Of a DNA stretch of 64,000 nt, positions 27,115 through 35,802 are shown in pieces (the first letter of the stretch is position 1; every line of letters starts with the position of its first letter). This stretch comes from Aliarcobacter lanthieri (GTDB lineage Bacteria > Campylobacterota > Campylobacteria > Campylobacterales > Arcobacteraceae). The stretch is taken from NCBI RefSeq assembly GCF_013201625.1, contig NZ_CP053839.1, forward strand, positions 1,178,001 to 1,242,000. The letters are read 5' to 3'. Below the pieces are notes generated by a model. The model had not been told where the DNA came from. It saw only the letters and a program-made list of their open reading frames with translations, and searched no databases. The position numbers and the translations under genes were made by a program.

Positions 27115-28794
27115 TTGTTAAAAAAACTATTTTTAGCTTTTGTACTAATAAATTTTTCTTTTACAAGTATTTACTTTTTAAGTGCGAATGAAAAAGTAGA
27201 CAAAAAATTAGAAAATAAAAATACAAATAATGCAAATAATAAAGATGATGCTACTTTAGAAATTGAGAATATGGTTGAAATAAATATTTTATTAGAAAAA
27301 ATCAATAAAATAGAATCAAGCTTTAAAGATAATATATTATTAAAAAGATACTCTAATTATTTATCTTATAGTAAAATTTCAGCAGAATTAGATCAATTAA
27401 AAGATAGTTTAAAGAAGAAAAATAATCTAGCAGAAGAATTAGAATATCAACTTCTAAATAAAATTAGAGTAAAAGAAAATGAATTAGAATTAATAGGTGA
27501 GTATAAAGGTTCTCCTATTGGTTCGCTGATGAATCCACCAGAAATAGAGAAGTTTGAAAATATAACAAATCCTTTTGGAATAATCAATGCTTTATCAAAT
27601 ATTAAAAAAATAGAGAATAATAGACAACAATTTACTGCTTTAAAATTACAAATAGAAAATACTTTTCAAACTTTAGAAGAAGAGTTAAATAGTTATAAAG
27701 AACTTTATACTCTTGATCCCAAAAGTGAATATAAAGAGAAAATGATATTTTTAGAAAAACAAAAAAGAGATTTTGATATTGTTTTAGATATTGTAACTAC
27801 AACTCAGGAAGTATATGGTAAAAAGATTGAACAGATAATTTTAGAGATTAAAAACCAAATAACTCAACAAATACAAAAAATGTTTTTAATATTTGGTATT
27901 ATAATTTTCTTATTTGTTATTTCATTTTTAGTTAAACTTACTTTGAAAAGATACTTTTCACAAACTGAAAACTATTATATGGTAAATAAAATCATAAATT
28001 TTACATTGGCATTTTTAGTTTTGATGGTATTACTTTTTTCTTATATCGATAATGTTTCATATCTTGTAACAATCCTTGGATTTGCATCTGCAGGTATTGC
28101 TATTGCTTTAAAAGATTGGTTTATGTCACTTTTTGGTTGGATGGTTATTGTAACTTCTGGATTTATTCAAGTTGGAGATAGAATTAGAGTAACAAAAGGA
28201 AATGTTGAAACAGTTGGAGATGTTTTAGATATCTCACTATTTAAAATTACTATAAGAGAAGATATTACTTTAATTACATATATGCATAATAGAAGAGCTG
28301 GAAGAATATTCTTTGTTCCAAATAACTATATTTTTTCTGAACTTATAGCAAACTATAGTCATAGTGAATTGAAAACTGTTTGGGATGGTATTGATATGAC
28401 TTTAACTTTTGATTCAAATCATAAAAAAGCACAAAAGATAATTAGAGAAATATTAAAACATTACTCAAAAGGTTATAGTGATATTACAAGAAAACAATTA
28501 TCTAAAATGAGAAATAAATATCAGTTAAGAGCTACTGGAGTAGAACCAAGAGTATTTACTTTTATAGAACCACATGGCGTTGTGATTTCTGGTTGGTATC
28601 TTACAAACTCTTTTGCTGCATTAGTTTTAAGAAGTACAATTAGTACAGAAATTCTTGAAGCATTTATGAAAGAGAGTGATATTCATATTGCTTACCCAAC
28701 ACAACAAATTAATATTAATAGAACATCAAATCCTTATGGTCCAGCAATGAATAGAAAAGTTGCTCCTGAAGAATTAGAAGAGATGAAATTATAG
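27115..28794 (+). CDS. MscS-family mechanosensitive channel with long N-terminal domain
   Basis: 559 residues. Signal-like N-terminus (LKKLFLAFVLINFSFTSIYFLSA), a periplasmic coiled-coil region to about 255, then membrane helices; the pore-lining helix is LGFASAGIAIALKDWFMSLFGWMVI (about 321-345) followed by the beta domain (VGDRIRVTKGNVETVGDVLDIS). Function: release of solutes on hypo-osmotic shock. The start is TTG at 27115, immediately after the aroB stop and with AAAGGATT upstream; no ATG would keep the signal peptide. Confidence 0.88.
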   Translation: MLKKLFLAFVLINFSFTSIYFLSANEKVDKKLENKNTNNANNKDDATLEIENMVEINILLEKINKIESSFKDNILLKRYSNYLSYSKISAELDQLKDSLKKKNNLAEELEYQLLNKIRVKENELELIGEYKGSPIGSLMNPPEIEKFENITNPFGIINALSNIKKIENNRQQFTALKLQIENTFQTLEEELNSYKELYTLDPKSEYKEKMIFLEKQKRDFDIVLDIVTTTQEVYGKKIEQIILEIKNQITQQIQKMFLIFGIIIFLFVISFLVKLTLKRYFSQTENYYMVNKIINFTLAFLVLMVLLFSYIDNVSYLVTILGFASAGIAIALKDWFMSLFGWMVIVTSGFIQVGDRIRVTKGNVETVGDVLDISLFKITIREDITLITYMHNRRAGRIFFVPNNYIFSELIANYSHSELKTVWDGIDMTLTFDSNHKKAQKIIREILKHYSKGYSDITRKQLSKMRNKYQLRATGVEPRVFTFIEPHGVVISGWYLTNSFAALVLRSTISTEILEAFMKESDIHIAYPTQQININRTSNPYGPAMNRKVAPEELEEMKL

Positions 28795-28805
28795 GATAAT
28801 ATTTT

Positions 28806-30074
28806 ATGAATTTTTCACAAAACAAACCAAAAGTATATTTTAAAACTTTTGGCTGTAGAACAAATCTTTTTGATACTCAAGTTATGATTAGTAATTTAAG
28901 AGATTTTGAAGTAACACAAAATGAAAAAGAGGCAAATATTGTAATAATAAACTCTTGTACAGTTACAAATAGTGCTGATAGTACAGCAAGAAGTTATATA
29001 AATGGTCTAAAAAATCTACCTACAAACCCAAGAGTTATATTTACTGGTTGTGGAACAAGAACAAAAGGAGAAAAGCTTTTTAGTGAAAATAAAATTGACT
29101 CTCTTTTTGGACACTCTGAAAAAGAGAATATTAATGAACTACTTTTAAATAATGATAGATTTTTTCAGCTTGGTGATTTAACTCACTTAGATAAAACTAT
29201 AGTTGAAGAGTTTGTTGGTAAAAGTAGGGCATTTATAAAAATTCAAGAAGGTTGTGATTTTAGATGTTCATACTGTATTATCCCTTATGTAAGAGGTGAT
29301 GCCAGAAGTTATGAAGAAAAAGTTATATTAGAACAAATAGATACTTTAGCACAAAATGGTTTTAGTGAGTTTATTTTAACTGGTACAAATGTTGGAAGTT
29401 ATGGTAAAAAACAACATACTTCATTGGCAAAATTACTAAAAAAAATGTCTCAAATTAAAGGTGTAAAAAGAATACGAATGGGAAGTATTGAACCAATACA
29501 AATAGATGATGAATTTAAAGAACTTATAAATGAACCTTTTATGGCAAAACATTTGCATATTGCACTTCAACATACTTCAAAAGATATGTTAAAGATAATG
29601 AATAGAAGAAATAAAGTTTTAAGTGATTTAGAACTTTTTGAATTTTTAAAAGATAGTGGATATGCACTAGGAACAGATTTTATAGTAGGACACCCTGGTG
29701 AAACACCTGAAATATGGAAAGAAGCTATGATAAATCTTAAAAAGTTTCCATTAACACATGTTCATGCATTTACTTATTCAAAAAGAGATGGAACACCAAG
29801 TGCTACTATGAAACCTGATATAAAAGGTGATATAGCAAAAGATAGATATATTGAACTTGTAGAAACTATAAAACAAAAAAACTATGATTTTAGAAAAAAT
29901 AATAGAACTAAACTTGAAGTATTAGTTGAACAAGAAAAAAATGGAAAATATATAGGACTTGATCAATACTTTAATCAAATTGAAATAAGTAGTGATAAAG
30001 ATTTAGTTGGAGATTGGTTATATTTAGAAGATTATGAAGTGGAGTTTACTAAAAATGCAACAAGATTCAAATAA
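28806..30074 (+). CDS. mtaB: tRNA t6A37 methylthiotransferase (MtaB-like)
   Basis: Radical-SAM methylthiotransferase converting t6A37 to ms2t6A in tRNAs reading ANN codons. 422 residues: UPF0004 domain with FGCRTNLFDTQVM, SCTVTNSADSTARS and FTGCGTR (three cluster Cys), a radical SAM core with CDFRCSYCIIPYVRG (CxxxCxxC) at about 149-163, and a short C-terminal TRAM-like tail. The pattern GCRTN distinguishes MtaB/YqeV from MiaB (GCQMN). The end overlaps the next gene. Confidence 0.9.
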   Translation: MNFSQNKPKVYFKTFGCRTNLFDTQVMISNLRDFEVTQNEKEANIVIINSCTVTNSADSTARSYINGLKNLPTNPRVIFTGCGTRTKGEKLFSENKIDSLFGHSEKENINELLLNNDRFFQLGDLTHLDKTIVEEFVGKSRAFIKIQEGCDFRCSYCIIPYVRGDARSYEEKVILEQIDTLAQNGFSEFILTGTNVGSYGKKQHTSLAKLLKKMSQIKGVKRIRMGSIEPIQIDDEFKELINEPFMAKHLHIALQHTSKDMLKIMNRRNKVLSDLELFEFLKDSGYALGTDFIVGHPGETPEIWKEAMINLKKFPLTHVHAFTYSKRDGTPSATMKPDIKGDIAKDRYIELVETIKQKNYDFRKNNRTKLEVLVEQEKNGKYIGLDQYFNQIEISSDKDLVGDWLYLEDYEVEFTKNATRFK

Positions 30075-31542
30075 TAAAAATATAGAAAAAAACTTTAAGT
30101 TGATGATTATATCAGCTATTGTTCTTGTAGTTTTATTTTCTTATACTATTTATAAAAGTAGTTCAAGTATACAAGGAAGTTCATATTATATAGGTATAGG
30201 TTTTTTATTTGTTTTACTTATCTTTTCTCTTGTCTTAAGAGCAAATCAAGATAAACTAAGAAAATATTTAGAGAAAAAAAGAGGAGTAAAAACTACTACG
30301 AACTCTTTTGATATTGAACTTCAAAAAACAACTCAAAAAGTTACACAAAAACCTCAAGAAGATTTTGAAAGTAATATTAAACCAGTAACTTCAAATATAA
30401 CTTTTAAAGATGTTGCAGGAATAAAAGAGATAAAAGAAGAGCTTGAAGAGATTGTTGATTTCTTAAATAATCCTAACAAATATAACAAATTCGGTGTAAA
30501 ACTTCCAAAAGGAGTGTTACTTGTAGGAGCACCTGGTGTTGGAAAAACTTTAATAGCACGAGCAGTAGCAGGAGAAGCACAAGTACCATTTTTTTATCAA
30601 AGTGGTGCTAGTTTTGTACATATTTATGTGGGAATGGGAGCAAAAAAAGTAAGAGAACTTTTTACTCAAGCAAAATTAAATGCTCCTTCAATAGTATTTA
30701 TTGATGAAATAGATGCCGTTGGAAAAGCAAGAAGTGGAAAATCAAATGATGAAAGAGAATCAACTTTAAATGAACTTTTAACTCAAATGGATGGATTTGA
30801 TGGAGAAAGTGGAGTTATAGTAATAGCTGCAACAAATAAAATTGAAGTTTTAGATGATGCACTACTAAGAGCAGGGCGATTTGATAGAAGATTGTATGTA
30901 GGACTTCCAAATATTGAAGATAGAAAACAGATTTTAGAGTTATATTTAAAAGATAAAAATAGTAAAGTTGATATAGAAAAGCTTGTAAATGAAACTGCTG
31001 GATTTAGTTCTGCTGCTCTTTCTACACTCGTAAATGAAGCACTTTTAAATATGATAAAAAATGATAAAAAAGTCTTAGATTATAGTGATATTGAAGTTGC
31101 AAAAAATAAATTAGAGTTTGGAAAAAAACAAATAAAAATATTAGATAATGAGCAAAAAGAGATTTTGGCTATTTATCAAGTAAGTAAAGCATTTATTTCA
31201 AAAAGTAAAATATCTCTTTTAGATGAAAGTGTCTCAAAATTGAACTCAACTTATCCATCTTATAGTGAATTATGTGAAAATATAAAACGTGATTTATCTG
31301 GTTTGGTAGGTCTTGAAGTAATAAAAAAAGAAAAATTTGCTATAAATAGTGAAGATTTAGAAAGAGCATACAAATTAGCTGATATGGTTGTAAATAAATA
31401 TAAAATGGCAAATAATATTGATGAACTTATACTAAATATTAAAGATGAACTAAAAGTTGAATTATCTTCAAATGTAAGTGAAATATTAAGATTAAAAGAT
31501 ATTATGCTTAAAAATGAGGTAATAACTCTTGATGACTTGTAA
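30055..31542 (+). CDS. FtsH-like AAA ATPase lacking the protease site
   Basis: 495 residues from ATG 30055 (an in-frame ATG at 30034 would add 7; both overlap mtaB). Two membrane helices (about 15-35 and 45-62 of the N-terminus), then an AAA module with Walker A GAPGVGKT, Walker B IVFIDEIDAVG, the pore-loop region SGASFVHIYVGMGAKKVREL and the SRH ATNKIEVLDDALLRAGRFD. In FtsH a zinc protease follows with HEAGH; the equivalent place here reads EILAIYQVSKAFISK, without His or Glu. It should be an ATP-driven unfoldase or assembly factor without zinc-protease activity. Confidence 0.85.
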   Translation: MQQDSNNKNIEKNFKLMIISAIVLVVLFSYTIYKSSSSIQGSSYYIGIGFLFVLLIFSLVLRANQDKLRKYLEKKRGVKTTTNSFDIELQKTTQKVTQKPQEDFESNIKPVTSNITFKDVAGIKEIKEELEEIVDFLNNPNKYNKFGVKLPKGVLLVGAPGVGKTLIARAVAGEAQVPFFYQSGASFVHIYVGMGAKKVRELFTQAKLNAPSIVFIDEIDAVGKARSGKSNDERESTLNELLTQMDGFDGESGVIVIAATNKIEVLDDALLRAGRFDRRLYVGLPNIEDRKQILELYLKDKNSKVDIEKLVNETAGFSSAALSTLVNEALLNMIKNDKKVLDYSDIEVAKNKLEFGKKQIKILDNEQKEILAIYQVSKAFISKSKISLLDESVSKLNSTYPSYSELCENIKRDLSGLVGLEVIKKEKFAINSEDLERAYKLADMVVNKYKMANNIDELILNIKDELKVELSSNVSEILRLKDIMLKNEVITLDDL

Positions 31543-32047
31543 GAATTTTTTTAGTGGTTTTTGCTTTATTAATGAATGTGAACTTTTTGAAGATTATATA
31601 GTTAAAAATGATTTTACAATTCAGGGATTTTCGTATGGTGCTATAAAAGCTTTTGAGTATGTCTTAAATTCTAAAGAAAGAATAGATAAACTTCAACTTT
31701 TATCCCCAGCTTTTTTTCAAACAAAAGATGATAAATTTAAAAGAATGCAGCTTATGTTTTTTAAAAAAGATGAAAGTTCATATATAAATACTTTTTTAGG
31801 AAATGTTAAATCTCCAATTTATAAAGATATAGATAAATATTATAAAAAAGGAAGTTTTGAAGAGTTAGAAGAACTTTTAAACTATGTTTGGAATGAAGAA
31901 AATTTAAAAAAAGTTATAGAAAAAGGTATAAAAATAGAAGTCTTTTTAGGTGGAAAAGATTTAATAGTTGATAGTTTAACTGCAAAAGATTTTTTTAAAA
32001 ACTATTCAACTGTATATTATTTTAAAGATAAAGGACACTTATTATGA
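31532..32047 (+). CDS. bioV: Pimeloyl-ACP methyl ester esterase, BioV type
   Basis: 171 residues. Starts CKNFFSGFCFINECELFEDY, the typical opening of the short BioV esterases of Helicobacter and relatives, which replace BioH in biotin synthesis by cleaving the methyl ester of pimeloyl-ACP. The nucleophile is Ser34 in GFSYGA (GxSxG), the acid is in LGGKDLIVDS and the His in KDKGHLL at the C-terminus. ATG 31532 overlaps the upstream ATPase gene by 11 bp; a TTG at 31529 would add one residue. No other biotin gene is in the window. Confidence 0.88.
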   Translation: MTCKNFFSGFCFINECELFEDYIVKNDFTIQGFSYGAIKAFEYVLNSKERIDKLQLLSPAFFQTKDDKFKRMQLMFFKKDESSYINTFLGNVKSPIYKDIDKYYKKGSFEELEELLNYVWNEENLKKVIEKGIKIEVFLGGKDLIVDSLTAKDFFKNYSTVYYFKDKGHLL

Positions 32048-32571
32048 TAGCAAAAATTGGGATAGTAACAACAAGTGATAGAGCAAGTGCTGGAATATAT
32101 GAAGATTTATCAGGAAAGGCTATAATAGACACTCTAAATGATTATTTAAAATCTCCTTGGGAAGCAGTTTATAGATGTATTAGTGATGATAGAACTACTA
32201 TTGAAGAAACTTTAAAAGATTTAGTTGATGAGCAAAATTGTTGTTTAGTTGTAACAACTGGTGGAACAGGACCAGCTGTTCGTGATGTAACGCCTGAAGC
32301 CACAGAATCTGTTTGTGATAGAATGATGCCAGGTTTTGGGGAACTTATGAGAAGTGTGAGCTTACAATATGTTCCAACTGCAATTTTATCAAGACAAACA
32401 GCAGGATTACGAGGAACTTCTTTGATTGTAAATCTTCCAGGGAAGCCAAAATCTATTAAAGAGTGTCTTGATGCAGTTTTTCCAGCAATACCATATTGTA
32501 TAGATTTGATGGAAGGTCCATATTTAGAAACTAATGAAGATATTATAAAAGCTTTTAGACCAAAAAAATAG
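32044..32571 (+). CDS. mogA: Molybdopterin adenylyltransferase
   Basis: Adenylates molybdopterin before molybdate insertion in Moco synthesis. 175 residues with IGIVTTSDRASAGIYEDLSG at the N-terminus, VVTTGGTGPAVRDVTPEAT (about 69-87; the GGTG loop and catalytic Asp) and LPGKPKSIKEC. Matches MogA rather than MoaB by the conserved SDRAS and the RDVTPEA pattern. Overlaps bioV by 4 bp, ending the aroB-to-mogA run before the SRPBCC gene. Confidence 0.93.
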   Translation: MIAKIGIVTTSDRASAGIYEDLSGKAIIDTLNDYLKSPWEAVYRCISDDRTTIEETLKDLVDEQNCCLVVTTGGTGPAVRDVTPEATESVCDRMMPGFGELMRSVSLQYVPTAILSRQTAGLRGTSLIVNLPGKPKSIKECLDAVFPAIPYCIDLMEGPYLETNEDIIKAFRPKK

Positions 32572-32579
32572 GACTAAGA

Positions 32580-33026
32580 ATGTTTAAAAATGAGATAAAA
32601 ACATATATAACAATACATTCAACACCAAATAAAATATGGCAAGAACTTATAAATTTTAAAGAGTATAAAAATTGGAATCCATCTATTATAGATATTAATG
32701 GAGAGTTATATGAAAATAAAACTCTAAAAATTGTAGTAAAAATAGATGAAAAAACTATGATTTTTAAACCTAAAATTTTAAAATATGAAGAAAATAAAGA
32801 GTTAAGATGGCTTGGTAAAATATTTTTAAGTGGAATATTTGATGGAGAACACTATTTTTTAATAAAAGATAATAATGATGGAACAACTACTTTTATTCAA
32901 GGTGAAAAGTTTAGTGGAATCTTAATACCATTTTTTGGGAAAACTATTTTAAATACAAAAAAAGGTTTTGAAGCTATGAATGAAGAGCTTAAAAAAAGAG
33001 TCGAAAAGACTATAAATAATCAATAA
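32580..33026 (+). CDS. SRPBCC (START-like) domain protein
   Basis: 148 residues of a single SRPBCC/polyketide-cyclase-like fold: HSTPNKIWQELINFKEYKNWNPSI at the N-terminus and FSGILIPFFGKTILNTKKGFEAMNEELKKRVE as the long C-terminal helix. Such proteins bind hydrophobic ligands; no ligand can be named. It follows mogA by 8 bp and may be the last gene of that transcript. Confidence 0.8.
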   Translation: MFKNEIKTYITIHSTPNKIWQELINFKEYKNWNPSIIDINGELYENKTLKIVVKIDEKTMIFKPKILKYEENKELRWLGKIFLSGIFDGEHYFLIKDNNDGTTTFIQGEKFSGILIPFFGKTILNTKKGFEAMNEELKKRVEKTINNQ

Positions 33027-33045
33027 AATTTAAAAGGAAAAAACA

Positions 33046-33063
33046 ATGAATACTTTATATTAA
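33046..33063 (+). CDS. Possible five-residue leader peptide (MNTLY) of the ABC-F gene
   Basis: ATG at 33046 is preceded by AAAAGGAAAAAAC, one of the best ribosome sites in the neighbourhood, yet the frame encodes only MNTLY and stops at TAA 33061-33063. It lies just before the competing hairpins that control access to the ABC-F ribosome site. Leader ORFs of this kind are known for antibiotic-induced genes including ABC-F genes; here it is a prediction. Confidence 0.45.
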   Translation: MNTLY

Positions 33064-33064
33064 T

Positions 33065-33124
33065 TCAAGGATAAAATCTAAAAATATAATTATCCTTGAT
33101 ACTAATCTGCAACTAAATCAAGGA
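33065..33124 (+). promoter_or_regulatory. Mutually exclusive hairpins covering the ABC-F ribosome site
   Basis: Arm 1 TCAAGGATAA (33065-33074) pairs perfectly over 10 bp with arm 2 TTATCCTTGA (33090-33099). Arm 2 (TCCTTGAT, 33093-33100) also pairs perfectly over 8 bp with arm 3 ATCAAGGA (33117-33124), which contains the AAGGA ribosome site 5 nt before the ATG at 33130. Pairing 1:2 frees the site and pairing 2:3 hides it. This is the layout of a translational switch; ribosome movement on the MNTLY ORF could set the choice. Confidence 0.55.
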
Positions 33125-33129
33125 ATTTC

Positions 33130-34617
33130 ATGCAACATTTACAAATAAACAATCTTACATTCAAATATACAGATAGAAATATATTTACAAATCTAAATCT
33201 TAATTTTGAGCCTTTTTCTTGGAATTGTATAATTGGAAATAATGGTTCAGGTAAAACTACTCTTTTAAAGCTTATTTCGAAAAAAATAACCCCAGAAACT
33301 GGAAATATAGTTGGAAATGATTTAGTATATTATTGTCAACAAAATCTTGATGAAACTCCTAAAGGCTTTGATGATTTTATATATACTTACAATAGTAAAA
33401 CTTTTAAGTTAAAAGAGTCACTTCATATTCAAGATGAATGGTTTTATAGATGGCAAACTTTAAGTTATGGTGAGAAAAAAAGAATTCAAATTGCTATTGC
33501 TTTATATCAAGAAGTAGATGTATTATTGTTAGATGAACCTACTAATCATTTGGATTATAATTCAAAAGTTATTGTAGTAGAAGCTCTAAAATATTTTAGA
33601 GGTATCGGTATTTTAGTTAGCCATGATAGAGAAATTTTAAATTCTTTATGTACAAATACAGTTATAATAGAAAATCAAAATATTTATACTTATAAAAGTA
33701 CTTATGAAAATGCAATAAAAGAGTTACATCAATATAAAAACTTTTTGCACAAAGAGAATGAAAATATAAACAAAGAACTAAAAAAACTTAAAAAAAATAT
33801 TCAAACTCAAAAAGAGAAAGTATTAACATCTAAATCTAGATTATCAAAAAAGTATGTAGATAGAAATGATAAAGATTTAAAAAATAAAATTAATCTTGCT
33901 AAACTTACAGGTAAAGATAAAAATGATTCAAAATTAGTCTCAAATTTTTCTAAAAAATATGAAGAAAAAGTATTAGAAAGAAATATTATAGATAAAGAGT
34001 TTGAAAAAGGGATACAAATAGAAAATGATATTTTAAAAAAAGATTTATTCTCTTTTTATTTAAAGGAAGGAAGTTTTAAATTATCAGAAGATAAAACTTT
34101 ATATTACCCAAGTTTAACTATAAATTCAAATGATAAAATCGCAATTATTGGAGATAATGGAGTGGGAAAAAGTAGTTTTTTAAAATATCTTATTTCAAAA
34201 ATATTTTTAAATAGTAGCTATTTATATCTTCCACAAGAAATAGAAAACAATCAAGTTAACAAACTATATGAAGACATAGAATCTTTTGATAATAATAAGA
34301 AAGGATTACTTTTTACTTTTGTAAGAAGATTGTCTTCTAATCCAGAAAATATTTTAAATAATATTTTTGCTAGTCCTGGAGAGCTTAGAAAACTTTTTAT
34401 AGCAAAAGCTTTATTAGAAAATATTAGTTTAATTATCCTTGATGAGCCTACAAATCATATGGATATAAATTCTATTGAATCTATTGAAAAAGCTTTAAAA
34501 GAGTATAAAAAAACTTTAATTATTGTAAGTCATGATAAAATATTTATTGAAAAATTAGAACTAAAATTATGGAATATTACTAAAAGAAATATTCAAGAAT
34601 TTACTTTAGTTATTTAA
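33130..34617 (+). CDS. ABC-F ATPase, probable ribosome-protection type
   Basis: 495 residues with two ABC domains and no membrane segment. ABC1: Walker A GNNGSGKTTL, signature LSYGEKKRIQIAIAL, Walker B LLLDEPTNHLD. ABC2: GDNGVGKSSF, SPGELRKLFIAKALL, LIILDEPTNHMD. Between them is a long charged coiled linker (about 190-300) with RLSKKYVDRNDKD and LAKLTGKD, features also seen in Lsa/Vga-like antibiotic resistance ABC-F proteins, where the linker reaches the ribosomal P site/peptidyl transferase centre. Length is nearer Lsa/Msr than housekeeping EttA or Uup. Drug specificity is unknown. Preceded by a possible leader ORF and switch. Confidence 0.82.
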   Translation: MQHLQINNLTFKYTDRNIFTNLNLNFEPFSWNCIIGNNGSGKTTLLKLISKKITPETGNIVGNDLVYYCQQNLDETPKGFDDFIYTYNSKTFKLKESLHIQDEWFYRWQTLSYGEKKRIQIAIALYQEVDVLLLDEPTNHLDYNSKVIVVEALKYFRGIGILVSHDREILNSLCTNTVIIENQNIYTYKSTYENAIKELHQYKNFLHKENENINKELKKLKKNIQTQKEKVLTSKSRLSKKYVDRNDKDLKNKINLAKLTGKDKNDSKLVSNFSKKYEEKVLERNIIDKEFEKGIQIENDILKKDLFSFYLKEGSFKLSEDKTLYYPSLTINSNDKIAIIGDNGVGKSSFLKYLISKIFLNSSYLYLPQEIENNQVNKLYEDIESFDNNKKGLLFTFVRRLSSNPENILNNIFASPGELRKLFIAKALLENISLIILDEPTNHMDINSIESIEKALKEYKKTLIIVSHDKIFIEKLELKLWNITKRNIQEFTLVI

Positions 34618-34621
34618 AAAA

Positions 34622-34647
34622 ATGAAGAGATTTTATAATCTCTTCAT
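34622..34647. terminator. Terminator between the ABC-F gene and ribB
   Basis: ATGAAGAGATT (34622-34632) pairs with AATCTCTTCAT (34637-34647), loop TTAT, between convergent genes; flanked by A-rich sequence on the left and AT-rich on the right. Confidence 0.7.
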
Positions 34648-35276
34648 ATAATTTTATTTTTTGTTCTATATTCAATAATCTCTTTTATACTTATAATTGG
34701 CATTGAATATTTTTTAGCAAAATCTGTTATTTGTTCACCTTTTGCCATTGTTCCATCTTCATTTGTTATTTCACATAAAACTGCATTTGGTTCTAAATTT
34801 GATAACTTCATCATATCAACACTAGCTTCTGTATGACCATTTCTTTCTAAAACTCCACCTTCTTTTGCACATAATGGAAATATATGCCCTGGAGAAATAA
34901 TATGATTTATTCCATCATTTTTTAGTGCTGATTTTATAGTTGTTACTCTATCTTTTGCACTAACTCCAGTTGTTATACCTTCTTTTGCTTCTATTGAAAT
35001 AGTAAAAGGTGTTTGAAATCTTGAGTTATTTGATTTAACCATCATAGAAAGATTTAATTCTTCAACTTTTTTAGGAGTTAAACATAAACATACAATTCCA
35101 CTACATTCTCTGATAAGTAGTGCCATTTGTTGATTTGTGATTGTATTTGCATGAAAGATAATATCTGCTTCATTTTCTCGATTTTTATCATCAGTTATGA
35201 TGATACCATCTCCATTTTGAAGTGCTTTTATAGCTTTGTCAATATTTTTTTGAGAATTCGACATTTGTTGATTCAT
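34644..35276 (-). CDS. ribB: 3,4-dihydroxy-2-butanone-4-phosphate synthase
   Basis: Forms the four-carbon precursor of riboflavin from ribulose 5-phosphate. 210 residues: DDKNRENEADIIFHANTIT (catalytic Glu region, about 29-47), CLTPKKVEELNL, TTGVSAKDRVTTI (acid pocket) and SPGHIFPLCAKEGGVLERNGHTEA. It is the single-domain form; no GTP cyclohydrolase II domain is fused. The start at 35276 is 75 nt downstream of an FMN riboswitch, so expression falls when FMN is plentiful. Confidence 0.95.
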   Translation of the reverse strand: MNQQMSNSQKNIDKAIKALQNGDGIIITDDKNRENEADIIFHANTITNQQMALLIRECSGIVCLCLTPKKVEELNLSMMVKSNNSRFQTPFTISIEAKEGITTGVSAKDRVTTIKSALKNDGINHIISPGHIFPLCAKEGGVLERNGHTEASVDMMKLSNLEPNAVLCEITNEDGTMAKGEQITDFAKKYSMPIISIKEIIEYRTKNKII

Positions 35277-35351
35277 AGTTTTCCTTTTTTATAAAGTAAA
35301 CTTATTGAATCAGGGCAATAAACCTAATTTTGTTAACAAAATAATAAAGTT

Positions 35352-35490
35352 TAATCTTCTCTTTCATCCAGACTATAACTGTTGGTTTTGGATTCTCACC
35401 AAATCTGCTTGACCCTTATAAATATAAGGCGCTCGTGGACTTCTATAAAATAGTTACCACCAGTAAGGAATTTCACCTTGCCCTGAGAAA
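35352..35490 (-). promoter_or_regulatory. FMN riboswitch (RFN element)
   Basis: Read on the minus strand from 35490: CTCAGGGCAAGGTGAAATTC, then CCTTACTGGTGG, a variable hairpin with GTCCACGAGCGCC, then GTCAAGCAGATTTGGTGAGA, ATCCAAAACCAACAG and TTATAGTCTGGATGAAAGAG. These are the conserved strands of the RFN element in order. It lies directly upstream of ribB on the same strand. Confidence 0.93.
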
Positions 35491-35529
35491 ATAAATTTGC
35501 TGGAATTGTAACTAAGTATTACTTAATTA

Positions 35530-35802
35530 CTATTCGCTTTTTATTAAAGTATTTGTTAATCTTCTTACAATTGGAAGAAGAATTAATAAAATAGGAAAGG
35601 CTATCATCCAAGATATAACCCATGAACTCATCCATAAGCTAACTAATGTATCTTGAAACCCAACTACTCTGATTGTACTTATAAATGATACAATAAGTGT
35701 CATCAATGATGATAAAATAAATGGCATGATAATAGCACTTGATTTTGTAGGAAATTTTGGAATTCCTAATAAGATTGTTTGTTTTTTGAGATTTTTACTC
35801 AT
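35530..35802 (-). CDS. DUF2798 family small membrane protein
   Basis: 90 residues from ATG 35802, which follows AAAAAAGGGTACTATT; an upstream in-frame ATG at 35835 would add 11 residues but lacks a ribosome site. Two membrane helices: about 27-46 (MPFILSSLMTLIVSFISTIR region) and 58-80 (WMSSWVISWMIAFPILLILLPIV), the spacing and PIVRRLTNTLI end typical of DUF2798. Function unknown. Placed just upstream of the FMN riboswitch on the same strand, but separately transcribed or read through from it. Confidence 0.75.
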   Translation of the reverse strand: MSKNLKKQTILLGIPKFPTKSSAIIMPFILSSLMTLIVSFISTIRVVGFQDTLVSLWMSSWVISWMIAFPILLILLPIVRRLTNTLIKSE

